Positions 1 to 10,675 are shown, counted from the first letter of the stretch. The stretch: 64,000 nt of DNA from Rhodovibrionaceae bacterium (GCA_028279885.1 JANQMX010000069.1:1-64000); one strand, 5' to 3'. Made by a program: numbers and translations. Notes: generated by a model from the letters alone, not told the origin.

Positions 1-70
1 GTTTGAATGGGTTAGGACAGTGCCAAATTAGGGGATGCTGCGGCCCCTGCCCAGGGCCGGGCAGCGCAGG

Positions 71-1672
71 TCAGGCCTGTGCGATGCGGGAGGCCGGGAA
101 GCGCACGGTCACGCAGGTGCCGTTGTTCGGCTCGCTGTCGATCTCCAGCTTGCCGCCGTGCAGCTCGATCAGGCCCTTGGACAGCGACAGGCCCAGTCCC
201 GTGCCCTCGTAGCGTCGCGACAGGCTGCTCTCGACCTGGCCGAAGGGCGTCAGGGCGATGGCCACTTCATCGGGCGACATGCCGATGCCGGTGTCCTTGA
301 CGCGGATGAGGAAGTCGCCGCTCTCGTCGACCGCCGTGTTGACCACCACCGAGCCGCCGGCCGGAGTGAACTTGACGGCATTGCTCAGAAGGTTGAGCAG
401 CACCTGCTTTACGGCGCGGGTGTCCGCCGCGAGATTCGGCGTGCGCTCGCTCAGCGCCAAGGTCAGCTTGACGTCGTTCTCGGCCGCGCGCTCCCGCACC
501 AGGCGGAAGGCGGACTGAACCACGTTGACGACGTCGACCTCCTCCTCGTTGAGCTCCATCCGACCGGCCTCGATCTTGGAGACGTCGAGGATGTCGTTGA
601 TCAGCTCCAACAGATGGATGGCGCACTGATAGATGTCGCGGACATAGTCCTTGTAGTTGGCGTTGCCGAGCGACCCGAAGGCCTCGCGCTGCATCAGCTC
701 GGAAAAGCCGATGATCGCATTCAGCGGCGTGCGCAGCTCGTGGCTCATGGTGGCGAGGAACTCGCTTTTCGCGCGGTTGGCGCTTTCCGCCACCTTGCGC
801 GAGCTTTCCAAGGCGGTTTCCCGCGCGCGCAGGTCGGTGATGTCCTGGGCGGTGCCGCGGAAGCCGCGGTGCGCTCCGCTTTCGGGCTCGAAGACCGGAA
901 CCCCACTGAAGCGGAACAGGCGGGCGCCGCCATCGGCATGGCGGAAACGCAGCTCGACATCGCGGAAGGGGCGGCGGGCATGGGGGTTGCTCAGCTCGTT
1001 CGGCAGGGCGGCACCCTCGCCGATCAAGTCGTTCAGATGGCGGCCGATCATCGCTCGCGGGTGGAAGCCGAGCGCCTCGGTCACCCGATTGGAGACGAAG
1101 ATCAGGCGCAGCTCGCCATCGACCTCCCAGATCCAGTCGGAGACCAGACGGGCGACGTCGTCGAAGCGTTCCTGCGTCCGGCGAATCTCTTCGGCGATGG
1201 TCGAGTCCGGCGCGCTGGGTGACAGCAGCCCGGCGACGACGCCGACCTGACCGCTCTCATCGAGCAGCAGGAAGCACTTGGCGGTGTAGAGGTCCTGCTT
1301 GTCCTCCGGACCCATCGCCAGCAACAGCGGTGCTGCCTCCTGCCAGCGGCCCTCGGAGTCGCTACGACGTTGGCTTGCCTGTTGAACGACCTCGCTGACG
1401 AAGTGGAGGCGGGGGCTCTCGTCGCGGACGACGAGCCCGGCGTCGGTCATTGCCGGCAGCAAGGCTGCGAAGGCTTTGTTGGTGTGCAGAAGCCGGCCTG
1501 CGGCATCGGCCACGAAGGCGGGGCCTGCCTGTTCCAGCAAGTGGCCGCAAGCAGCCACGATCGTGTTGTAGCTTTCAAGCGACTTGACGGCAGAATTGGG
1601 CACCCTCAGCCCTTGCTCGGCAGCGCCGAGCGCGCCGACGTTTCTGTCGTGAACCTGAGGATATATTGGCAC
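71..1672 (-). CDS. PAS-domain sensor histidine kinase
   Basis: 533-aa ORF with PAS-like region (VSDWIWEVDGELRLIFVSNRVTEALGF), H-box (SEFLATMSHELRTPLNAIIGFSELM) and HATPase motifs (LLNLLSNAVKFTPAGG, DTGIGM, GTGLGLSLSKGLIELHGG). Confidence 0.95.
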   Translation of the reverse strand: MPIYPQVHDRNVGALGAAEQGLRVPNSAVKSLESYNTIVAACGHLLEQAGPAFVADAAGRLLHTNKAFAALLPAMTDAGLVVRDESPRLHFVSEVVQQASQRRSDSEGRWQEAAPLLLAMGPEDKQDLYTAKCFLLLDESGQVGVVAGLLSPSAPDSTIAEEIRRTQERFDDVARLVSDWIWEVDGELRLIFVSNRVTEALGFHPRAMIGRHLNDLIGEGAALPNELSNPHARRPFRDVELRFRHADGGARLFRFSGVPVFEPESGAHRGFRGTAQDITDLRARETALESSRKVAESANRAKSEFLATMSHELRTPLNAIIGFSELMQREAFGSLGNANYKDYVRDIYQCAIHLLELINDILDVSKIEAGRMELNEEEVDVVNVVQSAFRLVRERAAENDVKLTLALSERTPNLAADTRAVKQVLLNLLSNAVKFTPAGGSVVVNTAVDESGDFLIRVKDTGIGMSPDEVAIALTPFGQVESSLSRRYEGTGLGLSLSKGLIELHGGKLEIDSEPNNGTCVTVRFPASRIAQA

Positions 1673-1746
1673 CTGGTCCCCCAGTACAAAGCCGGGCCTC
1701 TGTTATAGAAAAGTATAATAACGCAGTCTGTGTATAAATTGAAGCA

Positions 1747-2916
1747 TTACGAGGCAACAGCAAGAGATTTTGTTTCCTCTATACGGTCCACCGCAGCGAT
1801 GTAGTCTGGATCACTGCGCCAACGGGCGACCAGACTTTGCGCCGTGTCGCTCGCTGCCTCGTCGAACAGCTTCAAGACTCCGGCCAGTTCGCCGGGGTCG
1901 ACGATCTGCTCGTCGCGCCGGCCGACGCGGCTCAAGAGGAAGACCGACGTGAAGGTCGGCTTGTCGATGCCGAGCGCTTTGCAGAGGATGGCCAAGGGCT
2001 GTCCGCCAGACTGATAGACTAATCTTTTCAAGGCACTTGCCGGAACGCCGCTCCATTCGCTGAGCATCGCTTCGAAGAGCTGGATCTCGCCTTGCCGCAA
2101 GACCTTCAGCAGCACCTCGGCGTTGAGGTGGCCCTTTTCGCGCATTTCGCGGGCCAGCTTCTGGGCGGCGTTCGAGCCTTTCTCGGCGTGGCGAACCTTC
2201 GCCATGTCCTTGGCGCCCTCCAGGGCGCACTCTTCGACCATCGGATCGAGCGCGCTCGGGTCGAGCCCGTAACCGTCGACCAGATGCTGACGCAAAGCGG
2301 CGCCGACCCAGAGGTACAGGCGCTTGGCCAGGGCATTCGGCAGATCGTGGCGCAGCACCAGGGGTTCCTGAAAGCTGTCGACTCGCTTCGACTGCTCGAC
2401 CAGGTACTCCATGGTAACTTGGGAGATCTCGGCGCCGGCGTTCTCCAGCAAAGTGCGGACCACGTCGTCGCTGCCGCTCTCGACCAGCGCGTCGGAGACG
2501 GCCGCACTGATCTTGCGGCGACGGGCAATAGCCAGCTGGTGCTCGGTCGTGCGCTGATGGACGATCTCGATCAGGTCGCTGTCGCGCAGCAGATCGCTGC
2601 GCATAAGGACGGGCTTGGCGACGAGAATGTCGTCGCAGGCCAGTTCCTTCATGATATGGGGCGGAACGTTCTGGCTCTCGGCCAGCTGCTCGGCGAGGCG
2701 GGCGCGTACGTCGAGTTCGACCTCGCGCACCAGCTTCGTGAGGATGTCGCACATCAGCGCCCGTTCGCGCTCCGAAAGGACGCTGGCGCCATTGTTGAAG
2801 AGGTCGGCGATGATCTGGGCCAATTTCGAGCGGCTTTCGAGCGAGCGTTGGCGGGCCAGGGCAAGGAGGTAATCCAGCTCCGCCGGTCTGATGTCTGCAG
2901 CCTGTCGCATTCTCAT
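1747..2916 (-). CDS. DUF2336 domain-containing protein
   Basis: 389-aa ORF immediately upstream of the kinase on the same strand; helical repeat protein typical of alphaproteobacterial DUF2336 (SDALVESGSDDVVRTLLENAGAEIS). Confidence 0.85.
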   Translation of the reverse strand: MRMRQAADIRPAELDYLLALARQRSLESRSKLAQIIADLFNNGASVLSERERALMCDILTKLVREVELDVRARLAEQLAESQNVPPHIMKELACDDILVAKPVLMRSDLLRDSDLIEIVHQRTTEHQLAIARRRKISAAVSDALVESGSDDVVRTLLENAGAEISQVTMEYLVEQSKRVDSFQEPLVLRHDLPNALAKRLYLWVGAALRQHLVDGYGLDPSALDPMVEECALEGAKDMAKVRHAEKGSNAAQKLAREMREKGHLNAEVLLKVLRQGEIQLFEAMLSEWSGVPASALKRLVYQSGGQPLAILCKALGIDKPTFTSVFLLSRVGRRDEQIVDPGELAGVLKLFDEAASDTAQSLVARWRSDPDYIAAVDRIEETKSLAVAS

Positions 2917-3181
2917 TGCCCAGCTAAAACCTGGAATACCTTTCCAATGCTTTGGTTGAGGCTAAAGCCGCTGGCTTGAATTTTTTGTTAACTTTGCCGG
3001 TCATTTTCCCTTTACTTTTCAAGGGGGCTCCCGGACTTCAGGCACCGTCTTCGTTGCCCGCTTCCAACTTGGTCACGGCAGTGCGCCCCCTGCCCGGGCG
3101 ATTGGACACGCTGCTTCTGAGCCGGTGGTGAGAAATGTCAGTGTGGCCAAGGGCAACAAGAACTGCCCGTCGCTCAAGGCT

Positions 3182-4186
3182 CTAGTCGGCTTCAAGGCCC
3201 TCGCGGCGGAGTTCGCTCGGCGTGCAGCCGAAGCGCGCCTTGAAGCTGCGGCAGAACTGGGCCTGGTCGCTGAACCCGCGATTATAGCAGATCTCCGCGA
3301 TGGTCATCTTCTTGCTGGCTGTGCGCAGATCTTCGCGCGCGGCTTCCAGCCGCATGTCGCGAATCCACTGGCCCAAGGTCTGGTTGGTGTCGCGGAAAAG
3401 CTGATGCAGATAGCGCACCGAGATGCCGCACTCGTTGGCGATCATCTCGGTGTCGAGGTCGTTGCGGTGCAGGTTCTGCATCACGAAGCGCTCGGCCCGC
3501 GAAAGATGCGCGCTGCGCACCGACGAGGCGCCGGATGTCAGGGTGCGTTCGTCGGTATGGAGGGCGAGGGCCAGCAGGTCGGCGAGTTGTTGCCCGACCA
3601 CCTCGCGCACCTCGTCGGTCATGGTGTCGTAGCGCTTCGGCAAGTGCTGCAGCATGTCGACGAACAGGCCGCCCGCGCCGTTGGTGGCGTTGAACTGCAT
3701 GCCGCAATAGCGGTCGGGCGCGCGTAGCCGGCCTTCGAGCGCTGCGGTGCCGATCTTCATGACCCAAAGCTCCGCCGTTTGACTGTGGCTGAAGTCGTAG
3801 GGCTCGTAGCTGCGCTCCAGGATGAAGCTGCCCGGGCCCGCGCGCACCTCTCGGCCGCATTGCGCGAACTCCACGTCCGACACGGTCGGGATGGTGATCA
3901 GCAGCTCCTCGCTGTTTTCGCAGGTCAGGTGCTTCGGCAGGCGGCGATAGAGCAGAGCTTCCGAACGCAGCCGGGACAGCGAAACGCTGCCTAAGCGCCA
4001 GCCGGTGATCTCTCCGTTGAAGCTGTCGGGGTTCCTGAACTTGAGATCGAGCGGGAAGTAGGTTGCCGCGATGGTCTGATGCCAGTGCGTGCTGCGGCTC
4101 TCCGGCCTGATGCCCTTCGTTGTGATCACAGTTCTCAAGACCAGTCCTCCCGCGGGATAGCTTAGACCAGCCAGTGTGCAATGCAA
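3182..4186 (-). CDS. AraC family transcriptional regulator
   Basis: C-terminal HTH_18 (IANECGISVRYLHQLFRDTNQTLGQWIRDMRLEAAREDL...IAEICYNRGFSDQAQFCRSFKARFGCTPSELR). Confidence 0.92.
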   Translation of the reverse strand: MHCTLAGLSYPAGGLVLRTVITTKGIRPESRSTHWHQTIAATYFPLDLKFRNPDSFNGEITGWRLGSVSLSRLRSEALLYRRLPKHLTCENSEELLITIPTVSDVEFAQCGREVRAGPGSFILERSYEPYDFSHSQTAELWVMKIGTAALEGRLRAPDRYCGMQFNATNGAGGLFVDMLQHLPKRYDTMTDEVREVVGQQLADLLALALHTDERTLTSGASSVRSAHLSRAERFVMQNLHRNDLDTEMIANECGISVRYLHQLFRDTNQTLGQWIRDMRLEAAREDLRTASKKMTIAEICYNRGFSDQAQFCRSFKARFGCTPSELRREGLEAD

Positions 4187-4368
4187 ACGAGGCGGCCCGA
4201 TTGTGCACGCCTGATCAAAATAATGAGCGCTCAGCGCAAAGACCTGGGGCAGAGGTCCTGCAAGCCTGACAGCGTAGACGGCGAACTAGGCCGCGCAGGG
4301 AGGCATTACCGGCGAAACCACTGGGTTCGCGGACCGCTCTTCTTGCGCCTGGCAAGAGGAGCGGGACC

Positions 4369-6153
4369 ATGTTGGACGAAGCACCGGCGCAAGCGACAAG
4401 AACAACCCCAGAGGTCGACCCGATTACTCTGTCGGTGGTGCGGGGTATTCTGGAGACCACCCAGCGCGAGATGACGCTGTCGCTCGAGAAGACCGCTCGC
4501 TCCAGCGTCTTCAATCTGGCCCACGACTATTCCACGGCCCTGTTCAACGCCAAGCCCGAGATGATCCTTCAGGGCCAGGATATTCCGATCCATCTCGGCT
4601 CGCTGATCCCGGCGATGAAAGCGGTGCAGGCCTACTTCGGCGACGACATTCATGAAGGCGACCTGATCCTGCACAACGACCCGGCCTACATGGGCAGTCA
4701 TGGCATCGACGTCTGCATGTACAAGCCGGTCTTCTATCGCGGCGAGCTGGTCTACTGGACGGTCTGCAAGGGCCACCTGACCGATATCGGGGGCCCGGTG
4801 CCCGCCGGCTACAATCCGGACGCCAAGGAGATCTATGCCGAGTGCCTGCGGATTCCGCCGGTCAAGATCTGGGACCGCGGCCAGCCGCGTAACGACGTTC
4901 TCAACCTGATCCTCACCAACATGCGCGCCCGCAAGGATCAGGAGGGCGATTTCAACGCGCTGATCGGCGCCTGCCAGGTGGGCGAGCGCAACCTGATTCG
5001 CACGCTCGACAAGTATGGCCAGGAGCAGGTTGCGGCCTGCATCGAAGAGCTGCAATCCATGGCCGACCGGCAGATGCGATCGCTGATCCGCAGCGTGCCG
5101 GACGGCACCTACCACGGGACGGCCATCTGCGAGGACGCAGGCCACGGCTTCGGCGACCTGGAGATCAAGGCTACCGTCACCATCGACGACGACGCCTGCC
5201 ACATCCGCATCGATAGCCCGCCGCAGATCCCCTACTTCATCAATTCCTACGAGGGCAATTCCTACTCCGGCGTCTACCTCGGCCTGATGATGTTCGCCCA
5301 GCTCCCTCCGCCCTACAACGAGGGGCTCTACCGCTGCGTCTCGGTCGACATGGGCCCCAAGGGCACCCTGTGCAACGCGCAGGAACCGGCGCCGCACATG
5401 AACTGCACCACCACGCCGATGGAGACTTTGACCGATGCGGTGCGCCTGGCCTTCGAGGAGGCCATGCCCTCGAAGGTCGCGGCCTCCTGGGGCCACGCCA
5501 ACGGCCTGAACATCGCCGGTTGGGACAAGCGTCACGACGAGGAGTACGTGACCATGGTGCTGGCAACGATTATCTCCGGCGCCGGCGCCACGCCGTACCA
5601 GGACGGCTGGCACGCCTGCGGCCCGGAGTGCTGCTTCGGCGCTCTAACGTCGGGCGATGTCGAACTGCTGGAGTACTCCTATCCGATCATCATCCATCGC
5701 TATTCCCTGATGACGGACAGCGGCGGCGCGGGTCTCTACCGCGGCGGCTCCGGTACCGCCTGGGAGGTCGAGCCGCTGGACGACGAGATGACCTTCATCA
5801 TGTTCGGCGAGGGTCGGCGCATTCCGGCGCTCGGCGCGTCCGGCGCCACCTCGAAGATGATCGACACCAAGGTCGGCCGCCTGGAACGCAAGATCGACGG
5901 CAAGTCCGAGATCGTCCGCGACAACATCATCGGCACCATCAAGCCGGGGCAGTCGGTCACCAACATGAACCCGGGTGGAGGCGGTTATGGCGATGCCATG
6001 AAACGTCCGATCGAGAAGGTGATCGAGGACGTCCGCAACGGCCTGGTCTCCGTCCAGGGAGCCAAGGAGGACTACGGCGTGGTGATCGCCGACGAGGCCT
6101 CCCTCAAGGTCGACCTCGCCTCGACCGAGGCCCTGCGCGCCAGCGCCGCCTGA
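4369..6153 (+). CDS. Hydantoinase B/oxoprolinase family protein
   Basis: 594-aa ORF with typical HyuB features (DPITLSVVRGILETTQREM, HNDPAYMGSHGIDVCMYKPVF, NPGGGGYGD C-terminus). Confidence 0.95.
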   Translation: MLDEAPAQATRTTPEVDPITLSVVRGILETTQREMTLSLEKTARSSVFNLAHDYSTALFNAKPEMILQGQDIPIHLGSLIPAMKAVQAYFGDDIHEGDLILHNDPAYMGSHGIDVCMYKPVFYRGELVYWTVCKGHLTDIGGPVPAGYNPDAKEIYAECLRIPPVKIWDRGQPRNDVLNLILTNMRARKDQEGDFNALIGACQVGERNLIRTLDKYGQEQVAACIEELQSMADRQMRSLIRSVPDGTYHGTAICEDAGHGFGDLEIKATVTIDDDACHIRIDSPPQIPYFINSYEGNSYSGVYLGLMMFAQLPPPYNEGLYRCVSVDMGPKGTLCNAQEPAPHMNCTTTPMETLTDAVRLAFEEAMPSKVAASWGHANGLNIAGWDKRHDEEYVTMVLATIISGAGATPYQDGWHACGPECCFGALTSGDVELLEYSYPIIIHRYSLMTDSGGAGLYRGGSGTAWEVEPLDDEMTFIMFGEGRRIPALGASGATSKMIDTKVGRLERKIDGKSEIVRDNIIGTIKPGQSVTNMNPGGGGYGDAMKRPIEKVIEDVRNGLVSVQGAKEDYGVVIADEASLKVDLASTEALRASAA

Positions 6154-6180
6154 CCGCGATTTCCGAAGAAGAGCAGACCC

Positions 6181-8265
6181 ATGCGCACCGACTACAGACT
6201 CGGCATCGATGCCGGCGGCACCTTCACCGACTTCGTCCTGGCCGAGAAAAGCGGCGAGACCCGGCTGTACAAGGCGCTCTCCACGCCGGCCGACCCGACC
6301 CTCGCAATCCGAAACGGACTGACGCTGATTTCCGAAGACCTCGGCGCCTCGATCGGCGAGATCATTTCCAAGTGCGATCTCTGCATCAACGGCACCACGG
6401 TGGGCCTGAACGCCCTGATCCAGCACAAGGGCGCCAAGACCGGACTGATCTGCACCAAGGGTCATGAGGATTCCATCGAGATCCGCAATGGCCACAAGGA
6501 AGACGGCTATCGCTACGACGCCGAGTACCCGCCGGCGGTCATGCTGGCGCCGCGCTACCTGCGCCGCGGGGTCGAGGAGCGTGTGCTCTCGACCGGAGAA
6601 GTCCGCACGCCCCTTAACGAGCAGCAGGTGCGCGAGGCCTGCGAGCATTTCCTGAGCGAGGGCGTCGAGTCGGTGGCGATCTCCTTCGTCTGGTCGGTGC
6701 TGCGGCCGGAGCACGAGCGCCGGGCCGCCGAGATCGTGCGCGAGATGATGCCCGATGCCATCGTCACCCTGGGCTCGTTGCTCTATCCACAAATCCGCGA
6801 ATACACCCGCACATCGACGGCGATCACCAACGCCTATCTGGCGCCGATCCTGAAGAAGTACGTCACCTCCGTGGACTCCTACTTCCGAGAGCAGGGCGCC
6901 CAGTACCCGGTGCGCTATTTCCAGTCCAACGGCGGCCTGGCGATCGGCGAGGCCATGTCCGACCGCTCGGTCTACGCGATCAACTCCGGGCCGGCTTCGG
7001 CGCCGACGGCCGGCCTGCACGTCACCAGGCCCTTCGGCGACGAGAACGTGATCACCGTCGACATGGGCGGCACCTCCTTCGACATCACGCTGACCTATGG
7101 CGGGCAGTCGAACCTCAACAAGAACATCGATTTCCTGCGCTACCGCATCGGCGTACCGATGATCCAGGTCGAGACCCTGGGCGCCGGCGGCGGCTCGATC
7201 GGCTGGATCGACGACATGGGACTGCTGCAGATGGGGCCGCAGAGCGCGGGCTCGGATCCGGGGCCGGCTTGCTACAGCCAGGGCGGCACCGAGCCGACGA
7301 CGACGGACGTCAACCTGGTGCTCGGCTACCTAAGCCCCGACGGTTTGGTCGGCGGGCGCCTGCCGCTCGACCGGCAGAAGGCGGAAGAGGCCATCCGGAC
7401 CAAGATTGCCGAGCCTCTGGGCCTGAGCTTGGAGAAGGCGGCCTACGGCATGTTCACCATCGTCAACGCCAACATGGTCAACGGCATCCGCCGCGTCTCC
7501 ATCGAGCGCGGCTACGACCCGCGCGACTTCGTGCTGGTCTGCGCAGGTGGCGCCACCGGCGCGCACATCACCGCGCTGGCCCGCGAAATGGGCATCAAGA
7601 AGATCCTGGTGAACAAGCTGGCCTCCGGCCTCTGCGCCTTCGGGCAGATCATCTCGGACGTTAAGTACAACTACATGGCCACCTGCCCGGTAAGGCTCGA
7701 CAACGACGAGGCCGTCCAGCGTATCGGCGCGCTGTTCGAGGAAATCGAGGCGCAGGGTGTCGCCCATCTCAAGGCCGATGGCTTCGAGGAGGATCGGATC
7801 GAGATCCGCCGCAGCCTCGAGATGCGCTACGTCGGCCAAGTCCACGAATGCACGGTCGAGGTCGGCAACTTCGCAATCGATGCCGCCGGGATCGAGAAGC
7901 TGAAGGAGGCGTTCCACCGCCGCCACGAGCAGCTCTACACCTACGCGGAGCCGAACAGCATCGTCGAGGTGGTCAACCTGGAGAGCACCCTCTACGGGCT
8001 GGTCGACAAGCCGGCGGTGGCGAGCCTCGCCGCGGGCACGGACGTCGATGCGGCCATCAAGGGCAGCCGCAACGCGATCTTCTCGGCCGACGGCACGAGC
8101 CAGCGGGTTCCGGTCATCGATGGCGACAAGCTGGGCGCGGGCAGCGTGGTCACCGGCCCGGCGATCATCGAGGAGATCACGACCACCGTCGTGATCGAGC
8201 CCGGCTGGCAGGCCGAGCTGCACGAGAGAGGCTCCTACGTGCTGACGCCCGCCGAGACGGCCTAG
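6181..8265 (+). CDS. Hydantoinase/oxoprolinase family protein (HyuA-like)
   Basis: 694-aa ORF; RLGIDAGGTFTDFVL N-terminus, VDMGGTSFDITL, GAGGGSIGWID; directly downstream of hyuB-like gene. Confidence 0.95.
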   Translation: MRTDYRLGIDAGGTFTDFVLAEKSGETRLYKALSTPADPTLAIRNGLTLISEDLGASIGEIISKCDLCINGTTVGLNALIQHKGAKTGLICTKGHEDSIEIRNGHKEDGYRYDAEYPPAVMLAPRYLRRGVEERVLSTGEVRTPLNEQQVREACEHFLSEGVESVAISFVWSVLRPEHERRAAEIVREMMPDAIVTLGSLLYPQIREYTRTSTAITNAYLAPILKKYVTSVDSYFREQGAQYPVRYFQSNGGLAIGEAMSDRSVYAINSGPASAPTAGLHVTRPFGDENVITVDMGGTSFDITLTYGGQSNLNKNIDFLRYRIGVPMIQVETLGAGGGSIGWIDDMGLLQMGPQSAGSDPGPACYSQGGTEPTTTDVNLVLGYLSPDGLVGGRLPLDRQKAEEAIRTKIAEPLGLSLEKAAYGMFTIVNANMVNGIRRVSIERGYDPRDFVLVCAGGATGAHITALAREMGIKKILVNKLASGLCAFGQIISDVKYNYMATCPVRLDNDEAVQRIGALFEEIEAQGVAHLKADGFEEDRIEIRRSLEMRYVGQVHECTVEVGNFAIDAAGIEKLKEAFHRRHEQLYTYAEPNSIVEVVNLESTLYGLVDKPAVASLAAGTDVDAAIKGSRNAIFSADGTSQRVPVIDGDKLGAGSVVTGPAIIEEITTTVVIEPGWQAELHERGSYVLTPAETA

Positions 8266-8479
8266 GGATGAGTCAGCCGCGCCTCACCGCTGACGAGCGC
8301 TCCCACCTGCGCAGGTGGGGATGAACTGGACCCTCAGGGCCTCGTCCCCGAGGGTCGATGGCGCTGCCCAGTAGACGGCTTGCTGGGCCATAAGCATCTG
8401 TTACTGAAAAGATTTCGCATAAAGGTGGGCCGCATTTAGCGAAACGTTTAGCAATTGGCACTATCTTCGTACGGGAAGC

Positions 8480-8767
8480 TTGGGAACAAGGCTTCCAACG
8501 CCAACCATCGCTATTTCGCCCTTGCCCACCAATCCGCCCCAGTTCGACCTCGGCCGAAGCCTGACCAACGCGTTGCGCGCCCTGCAGCAGGGCCCGGCGC
8601 CCGCTGGTGCGGCAACCGGCCAGGCCTCCAGCGACAAGACGGCCGGCGGGAGCCAGCCACGGCCGGCCGAGAACACCGTCTTTCAGAAGCAGCTCAAGGC
8701 TGGCCAGGATGCCGGGCTGGACGGCCAGGTGCGGCCGCGCGGCACTTACGTCAATCTCTCGATCTAG
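8480..8767 (+). CDS. Small hypothetical protein
   Basis: 95-aa ORF with TTG start; Pro/Gln/Ala-rich; no recognisable family. Confidence 0.4.
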   Translation: MGTRLPTPTIAISPLPTNPPQFDLGRSLTNALRALQQGPAPAGAATGQASSDKTAGGSQPRPAENTVFQKQLKAGQDAGLDGQVRPRGTYVNLSI

Positions 8768-8846
8768 AACGCTTTCCGACCCTATCGAACCATTCCGGCG
8801 GCACGCGCTCTCAGCCAATGCGCAGGTTCAGACCGCCGCAAATCGA

Positions 8847-9734
8847 TTATCTGAGAAACCGCTGCTCCAGGTCCTTGATGTCGTCCATCTTCTGCAAGCG
8901 GAAAATCTCGGTGACGGGGGCGATCGTCTCTTCGACGCCGTGAAGGCCGCCGTCGGCCAGAACGCGAGCGAAGACCTCTTGCATGGCAGCGACCGACGCG
9001 CGGATGGCGTGGTTGCCCCAGATGACGATGCCGACTTTGCCGGTCGCAGCGATGCGGTCCACCGTCATCTGCGGGTAGGCTGTCGGCACCAGAACGAGTG
9101 GCACTAATCCATCCCAAGCGGCGATGAAGGCCTCGATCTCATCGGGTGTCTTCTGCTTCGAGTGAATCAGGATCATGTCCGCGCCGGCCTCGCAGTAGGC
9201 CTGCGCGCGCTTCAGCGCCTCCGCCTGCCCCAGGCCGGCGATCAGGGCCTCGACCCGGGCGATCACGCAGAAGTCGTCGCTGGAACGCGCGGCGCAGGCC
9301 GCCTCGATCTTGCCCTGGAACTCTTCGATGCGCAGCAGTTCCTGACGCCCTCCGGCGATGAGGCTCGTCATCTTGGGAAAGGACTTGTCCTCGATCACCA
9401 CTGCCGCTGCGCCGGCGCGCTCGTATTCCGCAACGGCATGGGCGACGTTGACTGCGTTGCCGAAGCCGGTGTCGATGTCGGCGATGATCGGCAGGGCACT
9501 GGCGCGGGCGATGGCCCGCAGCATCTCGATATGCTGCGTCATGGTGATCAGGCTGACATCCGCTAGGCCATAGAGCGCCGAGAGCTCGAAGCCGGAGGCC
9601 CAAAGCGCATCGAAGCCAGCCTCCTCCGCCAGCTTGGCCGACAAGGGCGAATGCGTCGCCATCGCTTGAATGGGCGCGCTGCGCGATAGGGCCCGCGCAA
9701 GAGAGCCGCTAGAGTTCAAAGGGCACCTCCTCAA
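8847..9734 (-). CDS. Isocitrate lyase/PEP mutase family protein, likely phosphonopyruvate hydrolase
   Basis: 295-aa ORF; DIDTGFGNAVNV, EDKSFPKMTSL, GRQELLRIEEFQGKI, VIARVEALIAGLGQ, HSKQKTPDEI, VPTAYPQ; recalled strong resemblance to Variovorax phosphonopyruvate hydrolase. Confidence 0.88.
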   Translation of the reverse strand: MRRCPLNSSGSLARALSRSAPIQAMATHSPLSAKLAEEAGFDALWASGFELSALYGLADVSLITMTQHIEMLRAIARASALPIIADIDTGFGNAVNVAHAVAEYERAGAAAVVIEDKSFPKMTSLIAGGRQELLRIEEFQGKIEAACAARSSDDFCVIARVEALIAGLGQAEALKRAQAYCEAGADMILIHSKQKTPDEIEAFIAAWDGLVPLVLVPTAYPQMTVDRIAATGKVGIVIWGNHAIRASVAAMQEVFARVLADGGLHGVEETIAPVTEIFRLQKMDDIKDLEQRFLR

Positions 9735-9772
9735 AGTCCTGCAGATTGCCGCCGTTTCGCGCGTGCTTTGCT

Positions 9773-10543
9773 CTAGCCGCCCTTTACGGATGTATGGAGG
9801 AGCTTCGTGCCTTTGCTCGAAGCCATGTGCTCTTCAGGCGGCGCTCGGTCCGTCACCAGAACATCGACCTCCTCGAAGTCGAGCACCCGGAAATCGCTGC
9901 GGGCGCGAAACTTGCTGTGGTCTGCCAGCACAGCAAGTCGTCCGGCGCGCCGTCTTAGGGTTCGGACCAGCCAGGCGTGCCACTCGGTTGGTTCCAGATA
10001 ACCGTCCTTCGAGTCGATGGCCGCAACGCCGATGCAGGCCAAGTCGAACACCCGGCGTTCGAGCATCTCGATGGCTTCGGGTCCGATCAGAGTCCTGGCC
10101 CGGCTGCGCAGGTTGCCGCCCAGCAGGTAGACGTCCTGCTGCGCCTGCCGCGCGATGATCTCGGCGATCTCGATCGAGTTGGTGGTGAAGCGCCCAAGCG
10201 GACCGAATGACAGCTGCTCGGCCAGAGCGTTGGTTGTCGAGCCGCCGCCGATGTAGACCGTCATGCCCGGTTCGATCAGGTCGGCCGCCAGTTCGGCGAT
10301 CTTCTGCTTCTCGGCCAGCTGGCGTGTGGCGCGGGCCTGCGTCGATTCGAGCGCCTGTGGCGCGGTCAGCACCGCGCCCCCGTGCACGCGCCGCAGCTTG
10401 CCTTGCTCTTCCAGCATCTGAAGGTCGCGGCGCACTGTCATCTCGGAGACCTGCAGCTGCTTGGCCAGCCGCGCGACACGCACGCTCGCGGTCTCGTCGA
10501 GGATTTCCAGGATCTTCTCGTGCCTCAGCATGTTCGGGCTCAC
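9773..10543 (-). CDS. DeoR/GlpR family transcriptional regulator
   Basis: N-terminal DeoR HTH (RHEKILEILDETASVRVARLAKQLQVSEMTVRRDLQMLEEQGKLRRVHGGAV) and sugar-phosphate-sensor-like C-terminal domain (VYIGGGSTTNALAEQL). Confidence 0.95.
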   Translation of the reverse strand: MSPNMLRHEKILEILDETASVRVARLAKQLQVSEMTVRRDLQMLEEQGKLRRVHGGAVLTAPQALESTQARATRQLAEKQKIAELAADLIEPGMTVYIGGGSTTNALAEQLSFGPLGRFTTNSIEIAEIIARQAQQDVYLLGGNLRSRARTLIGPEAIEMLERRVFDLACIGVAAIDSKDGYLEPTEWHAWLVRTLRRRAGRLAVLADHSKFRARSDFRVLDFEEVDVLVTDRAPPEEHMASSKGTKLLHTSVKGG

Positions 10544-10639
10544 CCCAGCCGTTCGAAGCGCGATCGTGCTGCCGGCCAGTGGCCGACCATCGCTTCGACA
10601 TCACGGGATAACCCAGGATGCAGTCCACGCCAAGATCAA

Positions 10640-10675
10640 ACATAAAAAACAAAACAAACAAAATCGCACATAAAA
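10640..10675. promoter_or_regulatory. Candidate operator/promoter region with direct ACATAAAA repeats
   Basis: ACATAAAA at 10640-10647 and 10668-10675 around an A-rich AAACAAAACAAACAAAAT tract between divergent deoR-like gene and transporter operon. Confidence 0.35.

Noticed and set aside
35-1222. 395-aa plus-strand ORF opposite the histidine kinase
   Set aside because: Antisense shadow ORF in high-GC DNA; the minus-strand frame has a full set of kinase motifs.
4306-7020. Long minus-strand ORFs (4306-5613, 5644-7020) opposite the hydantoinase genes
   Set aside because: Antisense to well-supported hydantoinase B/A genes; no protein-like motifs.
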